Source: Amia ocellicauda | Taxonomy: Eukaryota; Chordata; Actinopteri; Amiiformes; Amiidae | DNA: 64,000 nt | Assembly (NCBI RefSeq): GCF_036373705.1 | Contig: NC_089856.1 | Location: forward strand, 24,577,798-24,641,797 | Direction of reading: 5' to 3' | Shown: piece by piece, positions 1-33,500 of the stretch | How the letters are laid out: the number at the start of each line of letters is the position of its first letter | How positions within the stretch are numbered: the first letter of the stretch is position 1 | The notes under the pieces: generated by a model | Database searches by the model: none | What the model was told of the DNA's origin: nothing | What the model saw: only the letters and a program-made list of their open reading frames with translations | Made by a program: the position numbers and the translations under genes

Positions 1-2215
1 GGGGAGGAGGAACAGGGCTCCTGCTCTCCTCTTCTCTGTTCCCCCCTCCCTCTCCTTTATCACGACTAACAGCTTTAAATTCTACGCAGTAGAACTCGAC
101 CTCCTTCCTGGACAAACTCGACTTTCTTCTCTCCTCCCTCCCCTCACTGTCCTCACCTACCATCCTCCTGGGAGACTTCAACATCCACCGTCTCCCCAAC
201 TCACAGGGCAGGCCACCAGCTAGACCTCATCTTCTCTAGAGGCTGCTCCCCTTCGACGCTCTCTGTGACACCCCTGAACATCTCTGACTACAACTTTCTC
301 TCTTTCTCCCTTTCTCCTCCTCCCTTCGCACCCCACCCACTCCCTGTCACCTTCCGCCATAATTTCTGCTCCCCCTCCCCCCTTGCCTCCACTGCTCTCA
401 CTCTCTTACCTTCCATTGACTCTTTTTCCCCCCATCTGTCTGTTAACTGTGCTACCTCCACTTTGTTCTCCTCCCTCACCTCCTCCCTTCATTCTCTGTC
501 CTCTCACGTCTCATCCTGTCAGTCCCTCCCCTCCTCAGTCTTGGATCTCTTCCGTTCTCCACTCAACCCGATCCAGTCTGCATGCCACTGAACAGAAGTG
601 GAAGAGGTCCAAACTCCCAGCTGACCGTGAACTATAACGCTCTCTATTGTCCACATTCTCCTCCTTGTTCACCTCAGCCAAGAAGTCTTACTTCTAATCA
701 CTCTTTGAATCCTCTGTCAACAACCCCTGCAAACTCTACTTCACCTTCTCCTTCAACCCCCCTCCCACATTCTCTCTCTGCAGATGATTTTGCCGCCTTC
801 TTCTCCCCCAAGATCACAGACATCCCCAAGCTCTTCAACAGTTCCCCCTCATCTCCCATCCTGCCCAAGTCTCCCACCGATCTAGCCTCCGTTTCTTCAT
901 TCTGGCCTCTCTTGGACTCTGAACATTCCTCTCTCCTCCTAGGTCACAAACCCACAATGTGTGCCCTGGACCCTCTCCCCACTCACCTCCTCCAAGTGAC
1001 TGCTCCTGATCTACTCCCCTTCATCTCCTCCCTCCTCAACTCCTCACTCCTCTCTCCTGTCTGTTTCCACTGCATTTAAACAAGCTGCTGTCATCCCACT
1101 CCTCAAGAAACCTACCCTTGACCCTACCCCTCCTCAGAACTACCGCCCTACTCCCCTTCCTCTCAAAGACCCTTGAGCATGCTGTCCACTGTCAGCTCTC
1201 TGCATTTCTTTTCCATCATTCACTTCTTGATCCCCTGCAATCCTTCCTCTCCAAATCTGATCTCCTGTTTTTTCCCCCCTCTTTCTCACCTCCTGCTGAC
1301 CTCTCCATCTCAATCCCCTTGGAATCTACGACACTCTCTCCCTCTTCCGCTAAGAACCCTCGATCCTGCACTCTCCTACACTCAGCATATCACCACACTG
1401 ACACGCACCTGCAGACTCTTCCTGAGCAACATATGCAGAATCTGACCCTTCCTCACCAACTACTCGACTCATCCAGTCCCTGGTCCTCTCCCACCTGGAC
1501 TACTGCAACTCCCTCCTGGCCGGCCTGCCTGCAACTACTACCCGCCCACTCCAGCTCATCCAGAAATCTGCTGCTCATTTGGTATTCTCTCTGCCCCGAT
1601 TCGCACACGCTACTCCACTGCTCCGCTCCCTTCACTGGCTCCCGATACCAGCATGCATTCAGTTCAAGACACTGACCCTCACCTACCACTGTCTCGACCA
1701 GACTGCACCGAGTTACCTTCAGTCCCTCGTCTCTCCATACATCCCCTCCAGACTGCTGCAGTCTTCCAGTGCCAGAAGACTAACTCTGCCTCCTCTCCAC
1801 TTCCCTTCCTCCAGAGCCCGCTCCTTTAAATCCCTGGCCCCTAAGTGGTGGAACAACCTTCCCACTGAAGTCAAAACAGCAAAGTCCCTGACCTCCTTCC
1901 GGAGATTACTCAAGTCGCATCTTTTCAGACAGTACTTGTAATTAAGTAATTTACTCTCCTGTAAGATTGCACTTACACAACATTTTTTCATACTTCTTGC
2001 TTTGCATTACTAGTACTCCTATTGTTTATTTTGATTTCCCCTATTCTCCCTTTCCCTTGGCCCTTTACTGTGACTTAACATCTTGTCTGCAACTTTTCAA
2101 TGTAATATGTATTATGCCTTGAACTGCACTGTATTATTGCACTTTGTATTGCTCTTATTTTGTAAGTCACCCTTCACAAGGGAGTCTGCTAATAAATAAA
2201 TAATAATAATAATAA
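1..2215 (+). mobile_element. 5'-truncated, internally deleted L2/CR1-type LINE in ATR intron 27
   Basis: The plus strand shows, in several frames, the end of an endonuclease domain (ILLGDFNIH-type motif near 160-190). Scraps of reverse transcriptase follow (FKQAAVIPLLKKP near 1075-1110). After these comes the characteristic C-terminal block LHWLPIPACIQFKTLTLTYH near 1630-1690, then SLAPKWWNNLPTEVKTAKSL. The catalytic middle of the reverse transcriptase is missing. The 3' end, around 2160-2215, is the common fish L2-type tail (TAAGTCACCCTTCACAAGGG, GTCTGCTAATAAATAA) running into (AAT)n. It lies antisense to ATR. No single open frame survives. Confidence 0.85.
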
Positions 2216-2256
2216 TAATGAAACTGCAGCAGTTGAAAACCATGCATGACCTATGA
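2216..2256 (-). pseudogene. Partial duplicate of ATR exon 26
   Basis: Positions 2216-2238 match 3261-3283 of ATR exon 26 exactly (ATAATGAAACTGCAGCAGTT and three more bases). After a 13-base deletion the match resumes with CATGC and TGACCT. It directly abuts the 3' tail of the LINE. It has no coding value. Confidence 0.75.
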
Positions 2257-2669
2257 TAAAAAAGTAAATTAATCAACCGTTTATGGCAAAATATACAACA
2301 TATACAGAGCCACAGCTATTCCTTTATAACTAATATCTAATAAAGCCCTTTTAAGGTTTGGAACAATGAGCCTCATCTGTACTTATCACAATGAAACAGT
2401 ACCACCAGGTGTTAAAAATAAAATTTTAAGGTTTCATTTAGCTTGAAAATACATTTTTAGTATTTTCTTAATAATAATAATTATAATTATGGTGACAAAA
2501 GCTTCAGTTATAATACATACAAAGATCCTTTCTGAGTGTCAATATGTAGGACTATCAACAAGCTGCTTTTCACAAATTATGAAAAGATCCATTAAAAGTT
2601 AGATTGGAAAGTTACATTGGAAAGTATTGCATCTGTGGCAGCAGTTCATCAAGGTTAGGAAGGACTCAC

Positions 2670-24691
<22,022 letters not shown>

Positions 24692-25285
24692 TATTTTCAC
24701 TCAGTATTTCCAAGATGAGAGTTGTATATGATAACTAATGTCTATTATTGTACATTATTTTGAAAGCAGCTCTACATGTGTCGTTCAAAAAGTTTCCCTT
24801 TCCGTACGGATGTTGACTACGGTGTCTGATGTAGGACAAACAAGTAGGTTTCACGAGCGCAAAAGACAGTGCTTGTGGGGTTGCTGATAGTGATAATGTA
24901 ACGTCAGGTTAACAATGGATAAGAAATATAATTTAAGTTATTTCTGATGTTTCAATAAGACATGCTTACAGACAAGACATGTAGCTGTTGCACAGTTATT
25001 CAGAAATTAACAATTGTCTGCATACCTCATTGAAACCGATGTTATTTGCATTCTTTACATATACCCATATACGCATTCCTCAATGAAACGCATATTTTAC
25101 CGTTTTATCGTTTGATAAGTCATGTAAATCAATAATTAAGAGTATTCAGAAATGAGAATGTGTAAGTGAACATATATTACAGTTTTTCTTGTTTGCTAAG
25201 TCAGTGTGAATGGAACTGGTCCACATGACCAACATCATTACCTAAACGATCAAAACATTCAGATATAAAAATATTCAACCCATAT
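24692..25285. other. ATR upstream region
   Basis: Non-coding sequence before the ATR start codon; it should contain the ATR 5' UTR and core promoter. There is a modest local rise in CpG near 24780-24870 (CCGTACGG, CACGAGCGC). No TATA box or clear factor site was recognised, and the transcription start cannot be placed. Confidence 0.4.
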
Positions 25286-25990
25286 ATGACTTTACTGTAT
25301 TACAGTACTGCAGGAAATACATGTAAAGAGTTTTTCCACATCTTCCTTGACCATTTCATATATAGAACTGAAAGACAACCCCATGCTGGTGGCCAAGGAA
25401 GAATTTTCAACACTGAACAGGAGGTTGCCATTGTAGATGCAGTGTTTTCAAACAACTCCATATATTTGAGGAAGATCCAGACTACAAATATACAAGAAAA
25501 TAAAATATTTCAGGATGTACATATTGTCAGTCTGGCAGCTACTATTGTACAGGGTACCTTTTGAAAGGAACAGTGACAGAGTGAAGGACATTAGTTTCCA
25601 GTCTGTACAGACAAGGGCTCATCGCAGTAATGCATTTCCTTACAATATTAAGTTGCAAAGTTTTAAGGCTACCCATGTTCATTTTATGTTTCTCTTGAGG
25701 ACCATGTGTTGCCACATGTATTCATATACGTGGATGAAGCAGGATTCAATTTGCCAGGTGAGTAGATCGTGGGAGGAACATCATCGGTCAGAGAGCCACA
25801 GTCATTATGCCAAGCCAAAGAGGTGGGAATATTGGCATGAGTGCAGCCATCTCAAGAGAAGGTGTTCTTTACTGTTGGCCCATACAATACAGCATACCGA
25901 ATTGCATTCCTCAACCTTTTATACAATTGTACATTCTGAAGAGAGAAAGATAGTGAGGTCTGACATGCCAAATTTTGTAACAATTATACT
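25286..25990 (+). pseudogene. Fossil IS630/Tc1-type (DDE_3) transposase
   Basis: Frames on the plus strand give EQEVAIVDAVFSNNSIYLRK, LYRVPFERNSDRVKD, a YSYxDEAGFNL-like block with frameshift near 25720-25760, and GPYNTAYRIAFLNLLYN near 25880. This order resembles transposase-derived genes of the IS630/Tc1 superfamily seen in fish. The C-terminal catalytic end (PNFVTII near 25970) fades into unrelated sequence. Stops and frameshifts show it is dead. Confidence 0.6.
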
Positions 25991-28900
25991 TTTTTTTGTA
26001 TGTATGTACTATATATAGATACATTGCCGTAACTACCAGCTTGGTTCTGAGTATCTTTAGTGGACTTGATTTGTTTACTGCAATTTCCAGGAGCACTACT
26101 GTAAGTAAAAATAAATCTTTTGTTAAAGTATTTTTTGCTGTTGAGTGATTTTTTTTCTACTTTTAGACTTCTTGATATCACTCAGAATATGAGTAAAGCT
26201 CATGCTGTGGTGAAATGTGTACTGACCATTTATGCTTAATTTACAAACAAGCAGAAGACCAAGCATGTACTTAGGGTTGACCGTGTCATATTGATGCTCA
26301 AGCTTAGTGTTTATTGTTTAACTTTTCCTTAGATGACAAATTATACAGTTTTAACGGACTGATTTGATTTTGTGACGTGTATTTGCTGTTTTGAGAGTTT
26401 GAATACATTTTGCAAATGTTTTGTCATTTTGGCCAACATGTTTCAGTCTGGGGCTGCATGGTAATTGTTTTGTTATAATTCTGTTTGGACAAATGTGCTC
26501 AAGCAATTGAGAAAATGTATACATTCGAGCCAGTCATTATTTAAGATCAGTGTAATTAATAAATCTGCAAATGAGATTCATTTCTGGTCATCAATCAGTA
26601 TTTAGCTGTAATTTATAACTTTTAACTAGTAAACATTTTTGATGTACAGCGCACCTTAAACATTGTGGCATTAACTTTTCCCCACAAAAGGGCCTTATAG
26701 CTATGGCAAATGACTTTGTTTCCATTTTAAATACAGACATATGCATTATTCTTAATTTTATTATAAACTTAATATGTGGAATTGTGAATCTGCATATATT
26801 TTATACATTTGGGTTTCATATTTAAGCTTGATACTGTGATGGAATCACAAACATGGGAGTAAAATTGCCTTATTTCATGGTCATCATAATCATAATATAA
26901 AAGCTAAATGTTTCTGCACTGAATAACTTATTGGCCTCAAAAATGCTTCTATACAACTAATAATATTGATAATATTAATATATTACATTCAGATCTGTTT
27001 CCACAGCTTTCCCTTATGTATCAGTATATATTTGTTTTATTAGGAACTAATCCACATCACCTACAGACTGTAGCTAAAATTCACAGGTTTTCCATGTTCC
27101 TTTTAACAATCATAGATAATTAGATTGATGTTTGAATTATTAAATTTCCATTACCTTATATGGGAGTAATTTTGCCATGGGATTTATTTACCTTTGAACC
27201 CTTTAGATTGCACTCGGTGTTTACTGTTGGTTAATGCATTTCCTCATAACTCAAGTTTGTGCTATGTACAGTTACTGACTAAAAATCCCCTTAATGGGAA
27301 ATGTTTTGAAAATAACAACTAATAGAATGTATTTTTGTAAGTATGTACAGACTGTCATGTATTTTTTAAAAAGCACATTGTTTCCCTTTGTTCATGCTCA
27401 TCATGGTTACCATTGTTGTTGCTCAGGCCCAAATGTGAGCAGTATCATTTTTCAATTGCTTAGTGTCCCAAACTGCTGACAGATACCTTTTCAGTCATTG
27501 CCTTGCAGTGTATCACTTGATCTGTTGGAGTAAGTGTATTTTTGATAGCCTACATTCAGGCCTTCACAATATTGCAGAGGCAGCACAGTCTACACATTTA
27601 AGGATTTTGTACTTCAGGAAGTACCTTTACACTTACAAATGCCCTGGTTGATGATCAAGGATTGGGGTGATAAAAACAAGTTTATTGACCAATTAACCCA
27701 CTTAATTCAAGCTTAAAGTTTCTGAGCTCTTTGATAAGGCCTACATTCCAATGCAACCAGGAAGTTAATGTTTTTCAGTTTTATTCCACAGAAAGGTCAG
27801 TATGAGAACATCTTACTGTAGTCTGAAAAAAGAAACTGAACAAGAATCTCTAAAGATAATTTGTTTTCCTCGATTTTTATTACATATGTTAAATGTCAAA
27901 CATTCACAAGCCCTAGATTTGCCTTTGATTCGTGGTGTTACTCTGCCTGAACCCACTGCTGATTCTCATTGTGATCTGGACTTTGGATAATATTATTACA
28001 TTGATAAACCAATAACTTTGTTAATAAATCTTCACATTAACGGTTTATGAGATATCAGTTGCTTTAGGCTTGGCCAATCTGCTTAATTCTTTACCACTAC
28101 ATCATTTACATAAAAGCAGCACAAGACTGCAAATCTTTTTCATTGTACTCAATTTGAAAATCTGTAATTCAATCGTATATAACAGTAAATATGCAGGCAT
28201 CTACACCAGAGCAATCAATGTTGATGTAATTGATATTGTTGAGTTGATATGTGTTACAGCAGATGGGTTTTCTTTTATGGTGACTAACATTAAATAAAAG
28301 CATTTATTTATGAGCGGCTCCACATGAGGCCATTTAGACTAGAGAATGTAGGCTGGATTATAATACTGAACTTTGAAACCTATGTGTCTAGAAAAGAAAC
28401 GCATTGCAGCTAAAACAATTTCAACCCAGTTCACCTCCATTGTCATTCTGGAGCAAAAACTGCATTTTCATACATGTGTGGTTTGTGACCTACATGTTAA
28501 AACCAGTTATTGAGCTGTGTTGAGTGTTCTTCCATTATCCCTCAAATAATACACAAGCATCCTGTATGTACAATATATTGCCAAATGTCCCACATAACTT
28601 TGTGTGATGATTGAAATGGCACTGAAATTATAAATATATATAGTTTAATCCTTGCAAGAGTGAATATTATATATATTTCTCCACAAAACAGTTGCACCCA
28701 TATTATCTGACCAAGACACACACACACTCTTTTTTCTTATTCTTTTATTTGGTTACCTGGCTCCTTCGCTGACTCTGGCTGACAATAGAGAGCACAACAA
28801 GATTTCTGAAACTGACTGGGAAAAGGTCAAGACCAGCTGCACACAGCCTACTATAATGGGATTAGAAAGTCAGACTTTGCATGAGGCTGCAGTGACAGGG

Positions 28901-29588
28901 CAGGCAGTGTGTGTCTGATGTCACAGTTACCTTGGAGAGCTGACATACCAAGTCACCAAAAGGGATTGGAGACCGATCACTGGACTTATGTTTATCTTCT
29001 TGCGGTGTGTCTGTCTTAGTCTATGCTCTGAGAGGCCAAGTGTGGACCATATTAAATATCTTCTCTCCCCCTTCACTTTCCCTGCAAGGATTCCACATTT
29101 AGTCCTGATGAATTCTGTTGGCAATCCTGTCCAGAACAACTTGTGCCTCACTATGGTATTTGGAAAGAATATTTTCCTGAGGAAAGGCAATTCCACCAAA
29201 TCATTGACTGCAGCTTGGAAGAATCCCCGGACTTTGACTGGATATGAAATGTATGCCTACAGAATGGTAGGAAAAACAAACAAACCAACTAACCAAAGAC
29301 CAGTGTATATTACGATCAGGCTCTAGTGGCAGAGAGTGTTAATTTACTGCAGCTGTTTTCTACATAAATTTTGTAAAATTAATTCTCAGAATCTGTTTTG
29401 TGCTCCATTTCTGCACATTGGATATTCCTTTTTCATTCTTGTTGTTTTGGGGAGAAGTGACTGAAATTAGACAAGCTATATTTAATTATTATTGTTTGAA
29501 TTATGACAGATCTGATTGCATAATTCCTAAATAGGCTGTAATAAATTAACTGTGCACACAAGTACAGGTTAACTTACATTTACATATA
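25991..29588. other. AT-rich intergenic DNA, no gene recognised
   Basis: Only short chance open frames occur. No splice-flanked coding block, RNA gene or clear repeat was seen. It lies between the divergent ATR and PLS1 genes, so regulatory elements are possible, but none could be identified. Confidence 0.5.
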
Positions 29589-29639
29589 CACTCACCTAAA
29601 GGATTATTAGGAACACCATACTAATACTGTGTTTGACCC

Positions 29640-29896
29640 CCTTTCGCCTTCAGAACTGCCTTAATTCTACGTGGCATTGATTCAACAAGGTGCTGAAAGC
29701 ATTCTTTAGAAATGTTGGCCCATATTGATAGGATAGCATCTTGCAGTTGATGGAGATTTGTGGGATGCACATCCAGGGCACGAAGCTCCCGTTCCACCAC
29801 ATCCCAAAGATGCTCTATTGGGTTGAGATCTGGTGACTGTGGGGGCCAGTTTAGTACAGTGAACTCATTGTCATGTTCAAGAAACCAATTTGAAAT
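29640..29896 (-). pseudogene. Tc1-type transposase, C-terminal part (cut by the BEL/Pao element)
   Basis: The minus strand encodes the catalytic Glu block ([20 protein letters not shown] near 29850-29790) and the C-terminal segment. It is the continuation of the frame at 38062-38831. Confidence 0.88.
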
Positions 29897-30437
29897 TGTA
29901 GCTCCCTCCAGTAGTCAACACGAAGCACGAGGTCTTGGTTAAAAAACGGGGTTTTATTTCAACAACATATCATGTCAACCCGTGAGAACTGGGTTGAAAG
30001 AGAGAAAAAAAATAAAAGGAAATTATAAATACAATGCATGTATGTATGTCTTGAATACAGTTTGTGCCGTTATAGTTACACACTAGTTAACACAAGCTAT
30101 GCACATGAAATATATCACAGACAACTGGATACAAAAGAAACATACCTCGTAGGCTGCTTCCTACTTAGGAGGGGCTAAATCTCAAAAGCCTTCTTCCTTG
30201 TCTTCTTTACTCGGATAATATACATTTAGATATCTTTATATTCTTAATATTTACTTAGCTCGGAGAGCTCTTGCGATGCTATGTTTTAGCTCTACACTTT
30301 AGATGTTGTGCCCCCTTTAATTACGTGCGGAACACAAGGATGGCGCTAATTAGTTCCGCCTCTACGATATCCTATTAATTTTAGGTAGGAACCAAAAAAA
30401 TAGTCACAAACTTAACTAAAGCTGAGAGGCAGTTACA
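29897..30437 (-). repeat. 3' LTR of the BEL/Pao element
   Basis: 541 bp, same length and apparently same sequence as 37521-38061. Ends TGTAGCTCCC and GGCAGTTACA on the plus strand. Confidence 0.96.
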
Positions 30438-30591
30438 CTCCCACCAAATCACAAGTGATTTCTCAGAACAGCTTGGAGACACACATACTGCATATAAACT
30501 GCACATAATATTAATTTCAAAGTACTAACTATTTACTTATTATCTTAACTTAAGAACTAGTTGAAAGAGTGACTAGAGGATGCTGGAGTCT

Positions 30592-33500
30592 TCAGTCTGC
30601 TTCCAACAATGTAACTGTCTTATGGATGGGCCTCTCCAAATGAACAGGTTTAGAGATGCGCTTTCCTCTTCCATCCAGAGTTGAATCGCCGATAAGCAAC
30701 TTGAGCCTTCTCACTCTTCCGTCCTTTCCTGGGTACACTTCAATAACCTTTGCTAACTTCCACTGGTTTCGTGGTGTAGCATCATCTTGCAAAATGACAA
30801 TATCATTGACCTTAGCGTTTCTGCGGTCTTTGGTCCACTTCTGTCTCTGTTGGAGATTGAGGAGGTATTCCTTTTTCCACCGTGTCCAAAAGTTGTTGGC
30901 TAAGAGTTGAACTCTGCGCCATCTTTTACGGAGGTACAGATCTTCCCTGACGAACTTTCCAGGAGGTGGAGAGATGATCGTGGATTTCATGGTCAGGATG
31001 TGATTTGGTGTCAAGGGCTCTGGACAGGATGGATCGTTCAGATGATCAGTGGTCAGAGGTCTGCTATTTACAACCGCCATAACTTCATATAGGAACGTTC
31101 GTAGTGAGGAGCAGTCAAGTTGTCTGGCTGACTGTTCTAGAATGGACGTCAAGACACTTCTGATTCTGCGAATTTGTCTTTCCCAGACGCCACCCATATG
31201 ACTTGAAGCTGGGGTGTTCATGATGAACTCACATCTCAGTTCTTTGAGTTCCTCTTGATCCATCTCCTTTAATGCTTGAATGAACTCACGCCTGGCACCA
31301 ACAAAGTTTGTCCCTTGATCACACCTTATTTGCCGTACTGTTCCACGAATAGCGATGCATGAACGCAGAGCGTTAATGAAGGCATCTGTGGTCAAGTCGT
31401 CGAGCATTTCAATATGCACTGCTCTGGAACACATGCAGGTAAGTAAGAGTCCATAACGCTTTAACTCTTTTCTTCCTTCCTTGATGTGGAATGGCCCGAA
31501 GCAGTCCATCCCGCAGTAAGTAAATGGAGGGGTTGTTTCCATTCGATCTTCCGGGAGATTTGCCATCCTTTGTTGTTCTGTGCATCTTCTGAACTTCCTG
31601 CACGTTGTGCATTTGTAAATATGGGATGACACTGCCCTGCTGCATCCCAGGATCCATATACCATTGGATCGGATCTCATTTATGGTCATTCCCCGTCCCC
31701 GATGGTGCACTCTCTCGTGATAGTGCTTGACGAGTAATGCCGACACGTGACTGTCTCTAGGGAGAACAGCTGGATGCTTCACATGTGGATGAAGAGCAGC
31801 ATGAGTTAAGCGGCCTCCGACTCTGAGGATACCTTGGTCATCCAGGAATGGACCCAACTTGTGTAACTTGTTGGCCTTGTCTTTGATTTGTGAGTTCTTA
31901 TGACACTGGATGCCCTGTATTTCTTGAGAGAGGGTTGCTTGTTGGACCATCTTGATTATGCTGAGCTCTGCATCTCTCCTTTCCTCTAAACTGGTGCTTT
32001 CCCAGGACCTTGGCCTGAGGCCTTTCGCTTCCCTTGCACGCCGCTTTAGTCTGGCTATAGCTTTCACCATTCTTGACCAGTCAGAGAACTTTCGTAGACA
32101 ATCTAACAGTGACCTTATTTCCTTTGCCAGGGTGTCATGAGCCTGGGCCTTCTTGATCTCTGGATCACTACTTGCAATCTCTCCCACCTTGACTACTTCG
32201 CTGGTCAGCTCTTTCTGCCAAAGAAAGCTTGGACCCGTGAACCAGTTGGAAGCTACAAGTTGTTTTGCTGCAAGACCTCTTGAGGCATGATCTGCTGGAT
32301 TCTCTTCGGAAGCCACATACCTCCATTGCGCAGACTCCGTACTTTGCTTGATGCGTTCCACACGGTTTGCCACGAACACATGAAATCTCCTGGCCTCGTT
32401 ACTGATGTATCCGAGGACAACCTTTGAATCGGTCCAGAAGAATTCTTGTAGGCAATCTATCTCCAGTTCCCTTTTGAGCATGTCACTGGTGCGGACGGCT
32501 ACGACTGCTGCTGACAGCTCAAGTCTTGGTATGGTGGTAACCTTAGCAGGGGCTACTCTTGACTTCCCCATTACCAAAGAGCAGTGGACTTCACCTGATG
32601 CACTGACTGCTCTGAGGTACGAACACTCGCCATAACCTGACACGCTGGCATCAGAGAAATGATGGAGCTCGTAGCTCTGAACCTTAAAGTTTAATGGAAT
32701 GTAGCATCTCTGAATCTTTACACCAGCCAGGTTTTGCAGGTCTTGGAGCCAAAACTCCCACAGGGGTCGAAGATCATCAGGTAAGATGTCATCCCAACTG
32801 AGCTTGTTATGACACATCTGCTGCAGAATCTGTTTTCCCACCAGGATGAACGGTGCCACAATCCGAGTGGATCGTATACTGAAGCGACAGTGGATAAAAC
32901 TCCTCTTCGGGTAAGTGGATTTTCTTTCACAATCACTCTGAACTGGAACTCGTCAGAAGCCACGCACCACTGTATGCCAAGTGCTCTTTCCACGTGTAGC
33001 TCTCCCAGGGCCATGTCCAGGTCTTGGGCAGCTTTTGCACATTCTTCTTTGGGGATTGAGGCTAGGACTTTCTTGCTGTTGGAAATGAACTTGTGCAGCC
33101 TGAGTTTGCCTTTGTTGCAGAGCTCTCTTGCCTCCTTCACTAACTGAATAGCTTGGCTTTCAGACGCTAAGCTTGACAAGCCGTCATCAACGTAAAAGTT
33201 CTTCTGAATGAACTTGATGGTGGCTTCACTGAAGTGTCCGTGTCCTTCGGCTGCGAGGTGCTTGAGTCCATAGTTAGCGCAGCCAGGTGATGAAGCAGCG
33301 CCAAACAAGTGGACCTTCATCCGGTAGATGGATGGTTTGGCTTCAAGATTTCCATTCTCCCACCACAGGAATCTTAGGTAATCTTGGTCTTCTGCTTTAA
33401 CGTGGAACTGGTGGAACATGCGTTCAATGTCACACATGATTGCCACTGGACCTTTCCGGAAACGACACAGAACTCCCACCAAGGTGTTTGTCAGCTCTGG

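Noticed and set aside
25515..26018. 167-codon plus-strand frame as a separate gene
   Set aside because: Only its first part matches the fossil transposase. The rest is an off-frame reading of the same decayed element.
28988..29326. Plus-strand open frame of 112 codons in the intergenic region
   Set aside because: It has no recognisable domain, no supporting splice or promoter context, and an ordinary chance length for this composition.
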